A program made the translations under genes and the position numbers. From an uncultured Alphaproteobacteria bacterium (GTDB lineage Bacteria > Pseudomonadota > Alphaproteobacteria > Caulobacterales > Hyphomonadaceae), in assembly GCA_903831255.1 (NCBI GenBank), contig CAIKWZ010000013.1, positions 62,001-126,000 on the forward strand: a stretch of DNA of 64,000 nt, given 5' to 3'. Positions within the stretch are counted from its first letter, which is position 1. The number at the start of each line of letters is the position of its first letter. Below the pieces are notes generated by a model. That model was not told where the DNA came from. It ran no database searches and saw only the letters and a program-made list of their open reading frames with translations. This document shows, in pieces, positions 35,108 to 43,398 of the stretch.

Positions 35108-35439
35108 GGCGTCGTCTCGGCAGCCCTGAACCAGGCGGCGCCGCGCGCCTCGAGACGATCGCGGCTGGTCATCCCCTTCCGGGTCGCCAGACTTTCAAGG
35201 GCGCTCAGCCAACAGACATAGTAAGGTCTCGGCCTGCCCATTTCATCGGGCACGGCGATCTCTCGGGCGAGACCTTCCGCCCATTCCGACCAGGTGAACA
35301 GGCCGCGGGCATTGAGCTCCACCGCGAGCGCGAAGGCTCGCGCCTCCCAGGGAGCCTCAAAGACCGGCTCCGATCCGATACCTCCGGGACCCCATGCCCC
35401 CTCCGCAAGGCCTGCGCCAGAGTGCTCAATTCCTGTCAT
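35071..35439 (-). CDS. Nitrile hydratase accessory protein
   Basis: A 122-residue protein related to the N-terminal part of the nitrile hydratase beta subunit: PVFEAPWEARAFALAVELNARGLFTWSEWAEGLAREI...RPYYVCWLSALESLATRKGMTSRDRLEARGAAWFRAAETTPHG. This is the nitrile hydratase accessory/activator family, which assists metal loading of the alpha subunit. It is the third gene of the alpha-beta-accessory operon, overlapping the beta gene by 4 bases, and it overlaps the convergent sulfotransferase by 37 bases at its 3' end. Confidence 0.9.
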   Translation of the reverse strand: MTGIEHSGAGLAEGAWGPGGIGSEPVFEAPWEARAFALAVELNARGLFTWSEWAEGLAREIAVPDEMGRPRPYYVCWLSALESLATRKGMTSRDRLEARGAAWFRAAETTPHGSPVEPPEEI

Positions 35440-36095
35440 GCGGGCTCCAGATAGGACTCAAAGGCCTCGATCGAGACGCTCAGCGACGGATCCGCCTCCT
35501 CGCCCCAAAGCTCACGTCCGGAGAAACGAACTGTGTACAGGGGCTGGGAGACGTCTTCCTGCCCGGATGCGCTGGCATCGGGGAAGACATGAGCGCCATG
35601 AAGATGCGAGATCACGCCGCATCGTCCGCGGACATAACGCGGCAACCTCGTATGGCCCGGCGGATGAATGTTCCGCGCGCGAACCGTCTGACCCATGACG
35701 AGCCTCGGGGCTGGGCCGTCAGCGCGAAATGTGGGCCCGCCGCGGGCGATCATCGCATCGACGCGATCTGTCTCGAGAATGCGCTCCACCGGCCTTGCGG
35801 TTCCCAGACATCGGCCCGCCTCGATCTCTTCGCGCGACACCAGCCCCCGCTCAGTCAGAAGCGCCTCGAGACCCGCGATCCAGATCTCGTAATATGTCTT
35901 CGAGAGATAAACCGGCGGCGACAGTCTCTCACGCGCCTGACGCGCCTCATCAATGCTCCAGCGTCCGGCAGCGGCCGCTGCGAGGGTCAGCGCGAAGGCG
36001 CGACGCTCCCAGTGAGAATGAAAGACCGGATCTTCGAGCTCATCCCGCACAGGTCCGAAGCCCATCATTCCGCCCATGTCATGAGCCCCGTTCAC
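35436..36095 (-). CDS. nthB: Nitrile hydratase subunit beta
   Basis: A 219-residue subunit of nitrile hydratase (nitrile + water to amide). [16 protein letters not shown] is the invariant N-terminus of the family; [53 protein letters not shown] is the helical domain; [39 protein letters not shown] is the C-terminal SH3-like barrel with the Arg that contacts the modified Cys of alpha. Length is typical. It overlaps the alpha gene by 4 bases and the accessory gene by 4 bases. Confidence 0.95.
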   Translation of the reverse strand: MNGAHDMGGMMGFGPVRDELEDPVFHSHWERRAFALTLAAAAAGRWSIDEARQARERLSPPVYLSKTYYEIWIAGLEALLTERGLVSREEIEAGRCLGTARPVERILETDRVDAMIARGGPTFRADGPAPRLVMGQTVRARNIHPPGHTRLPRYVRGRCGVISHLHGAHVFPDASASGQEDVSQPLYTVRFSGRELWGEEADPSLSVSIEAFESYLEPA

Positions 36096-36778
36096 GAGGC
36101 GGCCTCCGGCGATAACGCAGGCGAAACCCCGATCATGCTGTTGCGGGTGACCAGTGAGGCGAGCTGATCTTCGCTCCAGCCCTCCGTCGCCGGCGGCCTT
36201 TCCGGGACGACGAGATAGCGGATTTCAGCCGTCGAATCCCACACTCGGATCTGCGTATCCAGAGCGGGGAGAAAGCCAAACTCGGCCAACACCGAGCGGG
36301 GGTCGATCACCGCCCGGGATCTGTATGGCGCCGATTTATACCAGACCGGGGGCAGGCCCAGGACCGGCCAAGGATAACAGGAACAGAGGGTGCAGACGAC
36401 GAGGTTATGGATCCCAGGCGCGTTGAAGACGGCGATCATGTGCTCGCCCTGCCGTCCCGAATAACCAAGCTCTGCGATCGCTCGCGTTGCGTCGGTTCGC
36501 AGCCGCTCGCAATAATCGGGATCCGTCCAGGCCCGGGCGATCACATGCGCTCCATTGCGCGGTCCAATTCGGCGCTCGTAGGTCTCCACCAGTCGATCAA
36601 GCGCGGCCAGGTCGACATAACCCTTTTGGGTCAGGATCTCCTCCAGCGCGCGAACCCGCGCTTCGATGTGAGAGACATCCCCATCGTGACGATGATGATC
36701 ATGATCATCATGGTCATGATCATCATGGTCATGAGACCTGCGCGCATCAGGAATGAATGGGGGGTCGTCGTCGTGCAT
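36092..36778 (-). CDS. nthA: Nitrile hydratase subunit alpha, cobalt type, with His/Asp-rich N-terminus
   Basis: A 228-residue catalytic metal-binding subunit. The active-site motif is [10 protein letters not shown] (Cys ~129, 132, 134): Thr and Tyr at the variable positions are the cobalt-type signature (iron enzymes have CSLCSCT). [15 protein letters not shown]-type downstream sequence is conserved. Residues ~16-32 form a stretch of alternating His and Asp with nine His, which ordinary alpha subunits lack. The ATG at 36778 is preferred over the one five codons earlier because GAGGAA lies 7 bases before it; both include the His tract. It heads the alpha-beta-accessory operon. No cobalt transporter or amidase gene is adjacent. 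Confidence 0.94.
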   Translation of the reverse strand: MHDDDPPFIPDARRSHDHDDHDHDDHDHHRHDGDVSHIEARVRALEEILTQKGYVDLAALDRLVETYERRIGPRNGAHVIARAWTDPDYCERLRTDATRAIAELGYSGRQGEHMIAVFNAPGIHNLVVCTLCSCYPWPVLGLPPVWYKSAPYRSRAVIDPRSVLAEFGFLPALDTQIRVWDSTAEIRYLVVPERPPATEGWSEDQLASLVTRNSMIGVSPALSPEAAS

Positions 36779-37002
36779 CCGCCTATTCCTCATCGAGCAT
36801 GAAACCTGCGGCTCATCGTCAGGCTAGCGCGACCCTAATGATCGTGACCAGACCCCCCCGACAACCTCACAATTCGTCATCTGGTCAGCGCGGCCTCGAA
36901 CCCAAGCGCACGGCCCTCACTCCGCCGCGTCTTCCGAGTTCCGCCGATGGAACGATCACATCGACATCGAGAATTCCTGTTGGAGAGCCTACATCGCCAC
37001 GA

Positions 37003-37043
37003 CCCCCCGTTTGGGGGATGGGTTTATAGTTTTCCTAAGGTCA
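37003..37043 (+). repeat. 41-nt direct repeat, copy 1
   Basis: It begins with the inverted motif CCCCCCGTTTGGGGG, then GATGGG, and ends TAGTTTTCCTAAGGTCA. The second copy lies exactly 140 bases downstream with three or four mismatches. Both precede the LuxR-type gene. Confidence 0.85.
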
Positions 37044-37142
37044 ACGCCTCTTCAGAACGCCGCTTCTCCAAAGTTACTCCGACGTAACTATCACATCAGA
37101 TGAGAGAAAATCCGTTCGAGGGCCCATTTCGCTACGTCATCC

Positions 37143-37183
37143 CCCCCCGTTTGGGTGATGTTTTTTTAGTTTTCCTAAGGTCA
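37143..37183 (+). repeat. 41-nt direct repeat, copy 2
   Basis: The same unit as at 37003, with CCCCCCGTTTGGGTGATG and TAGTTTTCCTAAGGTCA. It ends 79 bases before the LuxR-type start codon. The position suits an operator or promoter element. Confidence 0.85.
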
Positions 37184-37261
37184 CGGCTTCGTTACGTTAA
37201 AGGGTGAGTCGGGTTCCGGGGGGAACGCACGAATGCAGCACGAAGACATCCACAGGCAGGT

Positions 37262-38401
37262 GTGCACGTGACACACATCGCCCTCGCTCAGGAAATACTC
37301 GAGGAAGCGGTCTTTGAGCCCGAATCACTTCCCGATGCCTTCGCGAAGGCGGGACGCGCGCTCGGGTTCGACCATTTCTGTCTCGTGCACGCCAACCTTG
37401 AGGCTCCCACCTTCATCGGGTCGGACAGCGCGTTGGTCTTTCTCAATGAGTACGCAAAGGATGGCTGGCTCGCTGCAGACTATCGGGCGGATTTCGTTAA
37501 TCGCGTTCCCGATGGAACCGTCTTCAGCGACGAGACGATGACAGATGCGGAGGGCCGCAAGGCGACCGCCATCTACAACGATTTCTTCTTGAAGCACGGG
37601 ATCGAGAGCTTCGCGGGATGGCGACATTCAATCTCAGACCAGACATGGATCTTCTCACTCGCCCGATCTGCAGACAAAGGGCCCATCGGCGAGGTGGAGA
37701 TGGAGACCCTTCGTCAGATACGTTCAGTCGCCAACCGGACGGCTCGGCTGGCCTATGCGCTTCGCGAAGCCCGTCTCGACGGTGCGCTTGAAGGCCTCGC
37801 GCTGAAGGGAAGCGCCGCGATCCTTCTCAGCGTTACGGGCCGCGTTATGGCCGCCACGCCCGCGGCGGAGACGCTGTTCGATGCGGAATTCAACGTGCGG
37901 CAGAACATGCTCTGGGCGAACCATCCCAACAGCCGCGCCGCCCTTGCGACGCTGGCGACGCCCTCCGGGAATGGCGGTCCGCCGCCAGGTCCCTCGCCGA
38001 TCGTCATTCATCGCCGATCTCCCAGGCGCCCGCTGCTGGCGACCCCCCATCCTGCGCGGGGAATGGCGCTCGACGCGCTGACAGGCGCCCACACGCTGCT
38101 GATCGTGACATCGGTCGATGATGATGTTCATACCGGACCCGTAGCAACCGGGCTCAGGCTTCTGTTCAATCTCTCGCCAGCGGAAACCGAGATCGCCGGT
38201 CTGCTGGCCAATGGCCTCACCCTTCAGGATATCGCTGATGCGCGAGGGGTCGGACGGGAGACTGTCAGGGCGCAAATCAAGCGCGTCTTCGACAAGCTGG
38301 ATGTTCGGCGTCAGGCCGAGGTGGTGCGTGTGGTGGAAAGACTGCGAGAGCCTCCCGCCGGCCCGCTGATCAAAGCTCCCTACTTGTCAGCCCCCCCCTG
38401 A
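37262..38401 (+). CDS. LuxR-family transcriptional regulator with N-terminal sensor domain
   Basis: A 379-residue protein. The N-terminal ~160 residues resemble an autoinducer-binding/PAS-like sensor region (AFAKAGRALGFDHFCLVHANLEAPTFIGSD...YNDFFLKHGIESFAGWRHSISDQTWIFSLARS). A PAS-like middle follows (GSAAILLSVTGRVMAATPAAETLF) and the C-terminal ~60 residues are a LuxR helix-turn-helix (LFNLSPAETEIAGLLANGLTLQDIADARGVGRETVRAQIKRVFDKLDVRRQAEVVRVV). The ligand is unknown. The start is GTG; a second GTG two codons later is better spaced from AGG. Two 41-nt repeats upstream suggest autoregulation. It is divergent from the nitrile hydratase operon, which it may control. Confidence 0.88.
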   Translation: MHVTHIALAQEILEEAVFEPESLPDAFAKAGRALGFDHFCLVHANLEAPTFIGSDSALVFLNEYAKDGWLAADYRADFVNRVPDGTVFSDETMTDAEGRKATAIYNDFFLKHGIESFAGWRHSISDQTWIFSLARSADKGPIGEVEMETLRQIRSVANRTARLAYALREARLDGALEGLALKGSAAILLSVTGRVMAATPAAETLFDAEFNVRQNMLWANHPNSRAALATLATPSGNGGPPPGPSPIVIHRRSPRRPLLATPHPARGMALDALTGAHTLLIVTSVDDDVHTGPVATGLRLLFNLSPAETEIAGLLANGLTLQDIADARGVGRETVRAQIKRVFDKLDVRRQAEVVRVVERLREPPAGPLIKAPYLSAPP

Positions 38402-38474
38402 ACGTCGCCTCCCCACCCTGACCTCACGCGTTCTGCGACGATGGCGCCGGAACACCTTAAGTTCCCCTTCCAAG

Positions 38475-38504
38475 AAAAAAGCGCCGAGCCACAGGCCCGG
38501 CGCT
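38475..38504 (-). terminator. Rho-independent terminator of the molybdenum hydroxylase operon
   Basis: On the minus strand AGCGCCGGGCC-TGT-GGCTCGGCGCT forms a hairpin with one internal mismatch followed by TTTTTT. It lies ~30 bases past the stop codon of the large subunit. Confidence 0.85.
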
Positions 38505-38535
38505 CCTTCCTGATGCTTACTTCCCCCCGAGACTG

Positions 38536-40803
38536 CTAGCCGCGAAGAGCCTGCAGGACATCGCCGGGCCGGATCGGTATGTGACGCAGACGCGCCCCGA
38601 CCGCGGCGAAGATCGCGTTTCCGATCGCCGGCCCAACCACGGTCGTCGCCGGCTCTCCAAGCCCCACAGGCGCCTCCAGACTCTCGACAAAAGAGATGTC
38701 CATCGCTGGCGTATCGGCCAGACGAAGCGGCGTGTAGGCGCCAAGGTTGCGCTCCCGGACCTGCCCCGCCTCGAACGCCGCGCCTTCATGAAGCGCCATC
38801 GAGAGTCCCCAGAGAGCGGCTCCCTCGGTCTGCGCCCTCGCGCCATCGGGATCGATAACGGCCCCGGCATCGGTCACGAGGGTCAGCTTCTCGACCTTCA
38901 CCTGGCCTGAACTGCGATCCACACTGACGCGGGCAGCGCAGGCGACCCAGGTCGGCATGTTCCTCTCCTGACCAAAGCTGGTGGCGAGGCCAAGCCCGGT
39001 GTTCGCCGGAAGCGCGCCGCCCCACCCCGCCTTCTCCGCCGTCTGACGAACAACAGCCGCCTGACGAAGCGCGCCGCCGACTGCATTCGGCGCCGATCCC
39101 GCATTGCGTCCCTCGCCGGTGAGCAACTTCAGACGGAAGGCGACCGGGTCGAGACCCAGCTTGTGCGCGGCCTCATCGAGAAAACTCTCGAGCGCCCAGT
39201 TGGTCCATCCAGGCCCCACTGACCGAAGCCAGCCAGGTCTGAAAACAGTATTGGCGAGATCGTTATTGATCGCCCTGACTTTCTGCACGCCGACCTGATA
39301 CCAGTGATCCGCACCCGATATGGCGAACGGATCGTAGGAGACGTCGCCCAACCCCTTCGGCATGAAGAACGGCGCCATGGCGAGAGTGGGCCAACCGGCG
39401 GCGGCATGATGCTCCATCGCCGTGACTTCACCCTTCGCGTCGAACGCCATCCTCAGCTTCTGCACGGAGGGTGAGCGCGGCGAGTCGAAGCGGGCGTCGT
39501 CTTCCCGCGACAGGATCATCTTCACCGGTTTACCCAGGGCCTTTGCGGCCAGAGCCGCAGGAACGGCGTAGTCCCCGTTCAGGCGTCGACCAAAGCCGCC
39601 GCCCACCCGATAGGTGCGCATGACGATTGACGTCTCGGGTCGATCCAGAGCCTGAGCCAAAGTCGGCAGGATCAGACTTTGCCACTGATTGCCCGTATGG
39701 ATCTCAAAGACGCCATCCTTCTCGAAGGCCAGCGCATTCACCGGCTCAAGCTGGAAGTGAAGAACCGTCGATGTGGTGTAGGTCGCCTCCAGGGTCGTAC
39801 GCGCTGCGCGAAAAGCCGCCGACGCATCCCCGCCGCCCGTATCGAGCACGGCGCCCGCGTCCGCCTTTGAGATCAGCTCGGAAGCGCGCTTCTGAAGATC
39901 CGCCTCCGATACATCTGCCCCAGGTCCCGGCGTCCATTCCACCTTCACAAGACCGGCTGCCTTGATCGCCGCCGGATAGGTCTCCGCAATGACCATCACC
40001 CATCCCGGAACCGTGCCGGACGGATCTTCCAGCGTCAGGGACTGAACATAGCCGGACACCCCCTTCGCCGCGCTGTCGTCCACAGCCACAACCTTCGACC
40101 CGTAACGGGTCGGGGGAAGAAGCGGACGGGCATAGACCATGCCCTCAATCCTGGCGTCGATCCCATAAACGGCAGCGCCGGTCGTCTTCTCGGCGACATC
40201 CAGCGCAGCGACAGGCTTGCCGATGAGCCGACGCTCGGCGACCGGCTTGAGCGGCAGCGCCGCCAGCTCTTCGGGCGTGAACACACGCTCGAGAGCGCCG
40301 CGCTTGAGGATCGCGACATAAGAGATCTTCCGGTCCCCTGAGAGGACCTCGCCGTTCTCCGCACGGCACGATGAGGCGTCGACCCCAAGGATCTTCGCTC
40401 CCGCCTCGATCAGGGCGATGCGGCCCGCCGCACCTGCCTGAGAATACAGGGGATAGCTCTGCCAGACCGACCAGCTTCCACCTGTGACCATCAGCCCCCA
40501 CTTCGGATCGGTGTCGACGTGGTTGATGCGTACCGTCTCCCAGGGGGTCTCAAGCTCATCCGCCAGAATGCGGGCGATGGCGGTGCCGACATGCTGCCCC
40601 ATCTCGGCGCGGATGATGTTCACGGTGACGATCCCATCCGGGGCCATAGAAAACCACTGGGTGGGCTCGAACGCCTTGATCTCAGCGCCCTCGCTGCAGG
40701 CGGTCAGAAAACTGAAGGCTAATCCTGAGCCCGCAACGGCCACCATGAAACCGCGACGGCTCAGATCGAGACCGCCTGATATCCTGTTCACTCGTCCAGC
40801 CAT
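38536..40803 (-). CDS. Molybdopterin-binding subunit of a xanthine dehydrogenase-family oxidoreductase (IorB-like)
   Basis: A 755-residue large subunit. A Tat signal (LSRRGFMVAVAGSGLAFSFLTAC) with a Cys at the end suggests export, possibly as a lipoprotein. The domain order is that of isoquinoline 1-oxidoreductase/aldehyde dehydrogenase beta subunits: VNIIRAEMGQHVGTAIARILADELE, RRLIGKPVAALDVAEKTTGAAVYGIDARIEGMVYARPLLPP, TYRVGGGFGRRLNGDYAVPAALAAKALGKPVKMILSREDD (GGGFGRR molybdopterin loop) and near the C-terminus VGLGEPATTVVGPAIGNAIFAAVGARL (the catalytic Glu). It oxidises N-heterocycles or aldehydes; the substrate is unknown. It follows the 2Fe-2S subunit by one base. Confidence 0.92.
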   Translation of the reverse strand: MAGRVNRISGGLDLSRRGFMVAVAGSGLAFSFLTACSEGAEIKAFEPTQWFSMAPDGIVTVNIIRAEMGQHVGTAIARILADELETPWETVRINHVDTDPKWGLMVTGGSWSVWQSYPLYSQAGAAGRIALIEAGAKILGVDASSCRAENGEVLSGDRKISYVAILKRGALERVFTPEELAALPLKPVAERRLIGKPVAALDVAEKTTGAAVYGIDARIEGMVYARPLLPPTRYGSKVVAVDDSAAKGVSGYVQSLTLEDPSGTVPGWVMVIAETYPAAIKAAGLVKVEWTPGPGADVSEADLQKRASELISKADAGAVLDTGGGDASAAFRAARTTLEATYTTSTVLHFQLEPVNALAFEKDGVFEIHTGNQWQSLILPTLAQALDRPETSIVMRTYRVGGGFGRRLNGDYAVPAALAAKALGKPVKMILSREDDARFDSPRSPSVQKLRMAFDAKGEVTAMEHHAAAGWPTLAMAPFFMPKGLGDVSYDPFAISGADHWYQVGVQKVRAINNDLANTVFRPGWLRSVGPGWTNWALESFLDEAAHKLGLDPVAFRLKLLTGEGRNAGSAPNAVGGALRQAAVVRQTAEKAGWGGALPANTGLGLATSFGQERNMPTWVACAARVSVDRSSGQVKVEKLTLVTDAGAVIDPDGARAQTEGAALWGLSMALHEGAAFEAGQVRERNLGAYTPLRLADTPAMDISFVESLEAPVGLGEPATTVVGPAIGNAIFAAVGARLRHIPIRPGDVLQALRG

Positions 40804-40804
40804 C

Positions 40805-41269
40805 TCAGCGCCCTCCCTTCATCGTATCCGCCGCCTGCCTCACCGCCGCCCGGATTCGGGCGTAGGTCATGCACCGACAGAGATTGCCCGACATCATCGC
40901 GTCTATCTGCTCGTCGGTGATGTCAGGATTATCCTTAAGAACCGAGGCCGCCTGCATGATCTGACCCGACTGACAATAGCCGCACTGCGGGACCTGAAGA
41001 TCACGCCATGCCTTCTGGACCGGATGCTCTCCCGCCGGATCAAGCCCCTCGATGGTCGTGATCTCCACCCCCTCGAGATCGGAAATCGGCGTAATGCATG
41101 AGCGGATCGCCGAGCCGTTCACGTGCACGGTGCAGGCCCCGCACATGCCAATGCCGCAGCCGAATTTGGATCCCGTCAGCCCCGCCCCATCGCGGACGAT
41201 CCAAAGCAGAGGCGTGTCAGGCTCGGCATCCGTCTCGAGCTCTCGTCCATTGATCCTGAGCTTGATCAT
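40805..41269 (-). CDS. 2Fe-2S subunit of the molybdenum hydroxylase (IorA-like)
   Basis: A 154-residue small subunit with two [2Fe-2S] clusters. The plant-type motif is GSKFGCGIGMCGACTVHVNGSAIRSC; the second cluster motif is QCGYCQSGQIMQAA and GNLCRCMTYARIRAAV. It passes electrons from the molybdenum centre to an external acceptor. The internal start MIKLRINGRE is chosen over one 15 codons upstream because it matches where the family begins and has AGGAGTGGG just before it. No FAD subunit is present, as in IorAB enzymes. The large subunit follows directly. Confidence 0.94.
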   Translation of the reverse strand: MIKLRINGRELETDAEPDTPLLWIVRDGAGLTGSKFGCGIGMCGACTVHVNGSAIRSCITPISDLEGVEITTIEGLDPAGEHPVQKAWRDLQVPQCGYCQSGQIMQAASVLKDNPDITDEQIDAMMSGNLCRCMTYARIRAAVRQAADTMKGGR

Positions 41270-41584
41270 TCTCTTCCCACTCCTCGAAGCCTGCGGCTCG
41301 CCGCTCAACGACACGTCACGGAGATCCCGACACTCCTCATCGCCGTCAGCGCCTATGCGCCTCAGGATGACAGGAGCGCCTCAACTTGTGAGGAAGCCTC
41401 CTCCTCCCGTCCCGTCTTGTCCAGACCCTTCTCATCCCTCGCGACACAAATCCCGCCCATCGAAGCGCACTCTTGCTCGTGGACGTAACGGAAAGACCCG
41501 TCCTGGCAGCGCCTTTCCGGCGACATGGAAAGACGCTAATGCCCATTCGGGTCGTCATGGCCCCGCAACGCCGGACGACCGTTC
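41270..41584. other. Divergent gap between the molybdenum hydroxylase and nucleoside hydrolase genes
   Basis: 315 bases with no convincing coding sequence, repeat or recognisable operator. It should carry the promoters of both divergent operons. Confidence 0.6.
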
Positions 41585-42523
41585 ATGGATCCCGCTCCTC
41601 TCATCATCGACTGCGATCCGGGCGTGGACGATGCGATCGCACTCTTCATGGCGTTTGCGCGGCCGGACAGGTTCGACCTGCGACTGGTCTCCACCGTCGG
41701 CGGAAATGTGAACGCCGAAACGACGGCGCGAAACGCCTGTATCATTCGACGCATCGCCGGACGGCTCGACGTTCCTGTCCACGCCGGCGCTCGCCGCCCG
41801 CTCCTCGCGCCCCAGGCTGTCGCCAGCGACTTTCACGGACCCGGCGGCCTCGGGGCCCTGAGCATTCCCGATGCGGTCGACCCGCTTGCGTCCGGGCATG
41901 CAGCCCAGGCTCTGGTCGACACGATCATGGCTCACCCGCCGGGCGCGGTTCGTCTCGCCGTCACCGGCCCTATGACCAATCTCGCCCTGGCCCTGCGCCT
42001 GGCGCCGGATCTGCCCAGCCGGCTCGGGCCGGTATGCGTCATGGGCGGGGCAAGACGCGAGGGGGGAAACATCTCCGCAAGCGCTGAGTTCAACATCTAC
42101 GCCGATCCCCATGCAGCGCAGATCGTGCTTGATGCCGGGATCCGCCCCGTCTTCATGGGACTCGACGTCACACACGAGGTTCGCTCGACCTCAAGACGGC
42201 TTGAGCGCATTGACGCGATCGCAACGCCTATGGCCAGGGCTGCGAGCGAACTGCTCGCATTCTCAAATCATGTCGAGCGAACCCGCGTAGGAGGCTCAGC
42301 CGCCCCGCTGCATGACCCATGCACCATCGCATGGCTTTTAGCGCCCGAACTGTTTGAAACGAGACCCGCTCACATCGAGGTGGAGACGTCCTCTCCTCTG
42401 ACGCGCGGACATACAGCGGTCGAGTTTCGACTGGGCCCCGAAAGCCCTGCAAACGCGCTGTGGGCGAGCGCCGTCGATGCGGACGGGGTCTTCAACCTGC
42501 TCATCGAAAGCCTGCAACGATGA
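41585..42523 (+). CDS. Inosine/uridine-preferring nucleoside hydrolase
   Basis: A 312-residue N-ribohydrolase that splits nucleosides into base and ribose. The Ca2+-binding N-terminal motif IIDCDPGVDDAIAL (DxDxxxDD) is intact. AVTGPMTNLALAL, VMGGARREGGNISASAEFNIYADPHAAQIVL (the EFN-x-x-x-DPEAA-type substrate-binding motif) and the C-terminal LHDPCTIAWLLAPELF (Asp ligand) are present. It overlaps the ribokinase gene by 4 bases (ATGA), so ribose released is likely phosphorylated by the next protein. Confidence 0.94.
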   Translation: MDPAPLIIDCDPGVDDAIALFMAFARPDRFDLRLVSTVGGNVNAETTARNACIIRRIAGRLDVPVHAGARRPLLAPQAVASDFHGPGGLGALSIPDAVDPLASGHAAQALVDTIMAHPPGAVRLAVTGPMTNLALALRLAPDLPSRLGPVCVMGGARREGGNISASAEFNIYADPHAAQIVLDAGIRPVFMGLDVTHEVRSTSRRLERIDAIATPMARAASELLAFSNHVERTRVGGSAAPLHDPCTIAWLLAPELFETRPAHIEVETSSPLTRGHTAVEFRLGPESPANALWASAVDADGVFNLLIESLQR

Positions 42524-43398
42524 AGGCCCTTCAGGTCACCGTTCTGGGATCGGTCAATCTTGACCTCACAGCCGCCGCTCCGAGGCTTCCGGGTCCGGGA
42601 GAGACTGTCACCGGCGCCCGGTTGACACGCCATCCAGGCGGAAAGGGCGCGAACCAGGCCCTCGCAGCGCGGCGGCTGGGCGCCGATGTGAAACTCATTG
42701 CGCGCGTCGGCCGAGACGCCATGGCCGAGGAGGCGCTCAGACTTCTTCGTGAGGAAGGGGTCGACCTCTCCGAATGCCTGACGGACGAAACAGAGCCCAC
42801 CGGCGTCGCCCTGATCGCCGTCGACCCGTCGGGGGAGAACCAGATCGTCGTCGCCTCCGGGGCCAACTCCGCGCTGCGACCTGAACACGTGAAGGGCCCG
42901 ATCGAGGGGGCTCTTATCTGTCAGCTGGAAACTCCGGAAGCGACCATCGCGCACGCGGTCAGCCGCGCACCAGGCTTCATCTGCCTCAATCTCGCTCCCG
43001 CCCGACCCATTTCTGAAGACCTGCTCATGAAGGCGGATCTGATCGTCGTGAACCAGGTGGAGGCCGCCTTCTACGGCGATGCGCTCCATCGCGGCGGGGC
43101 TCTGGTCGCAAGAACCGCAGGCGCGCAGGGGGCCGAGCTGTTCAGGTCAGGACGGATGTCAGCCCGGGCTGACGCGCCGAAAATCACCGCCGTCGATGCG
43201 ACTGGAGCCGGCGACGCCTTCGTCGCGGCTCTGACCCTCGCCCTGATCGAAGGTCGACCACGAGACCAGGCCCTCTCCTTCGCATGCGCCGCAGGAGCGC
43301 TGGCGGCGATGCGCCGGGGGGCCCAGACATCCCTGCCGAGCCGGGCCGAACTGATCGCGTTCGAAAGCCAGACGGCGTCCGAACCGTCATCATCCTAG
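42520..43398 (+). CDS. rbsK: Ribokinase (PfkB family)
   Basis: A 292-residue sugar kinase. The ATG overlapping the upstream stop gives the usual N-terminus VTVLGSVNLDLTAAAPRLPGPGETVTGARLTRHPGGKGANQALAARRLGADVKLIARVG (PfkB signature 1). Signature 2 with the catalytic Asp is DATGAGDAFVAALTLAL. TEPTGVALIAVDPSGENQIVVASGAN is characteristic of ribokinases. With the nucleoside hydrolase it forms a nucleoside salvage pair. Its TAG stop shares the palindrome CTAG with the stop of the convergent next gene. Confidence 0.93.
   Translation: MKALQVTVLGSVNLDLTAAAPRLPGPGETVTGARLTRHPGGKGANQALAARRLGADVKLIARVGRDAMAEEALRLLREEGVDLSECLTDETEPTGVALIAVDPSGENQIVVASGANSALRPEHVKGPIEGALICQLETPEATIAHAVSRAPGFICLNLAPARPISEDLLMKADLIVVNQVEAAFYGDALHRGGALVARTAGAQGAELFRSGRMSARADAPKITAVDATGAGDAFVAALTLALIEGRPRDQALSFACAAGALAAMRRGAQTSLPSRAELIAFESQTASEPSSS

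Larger units (their letters stand above)
36779..37261. other. 483-base divergent control region between nitrile hydratase and LuxR genes
   Basis: There is no convincing coding sequence. It contains an 8-bp inverted repeat TGACCAGA/TCTGGTCA (36845-36852, 36880-36887), two 41-nt near-identical direct repeats (37003 and 37143), and GTTAC-N6-GTAAC at 37073-37088 between them. This density of symmetric sites points to regulation of one or both divergent genes. Confidence 0.7.
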
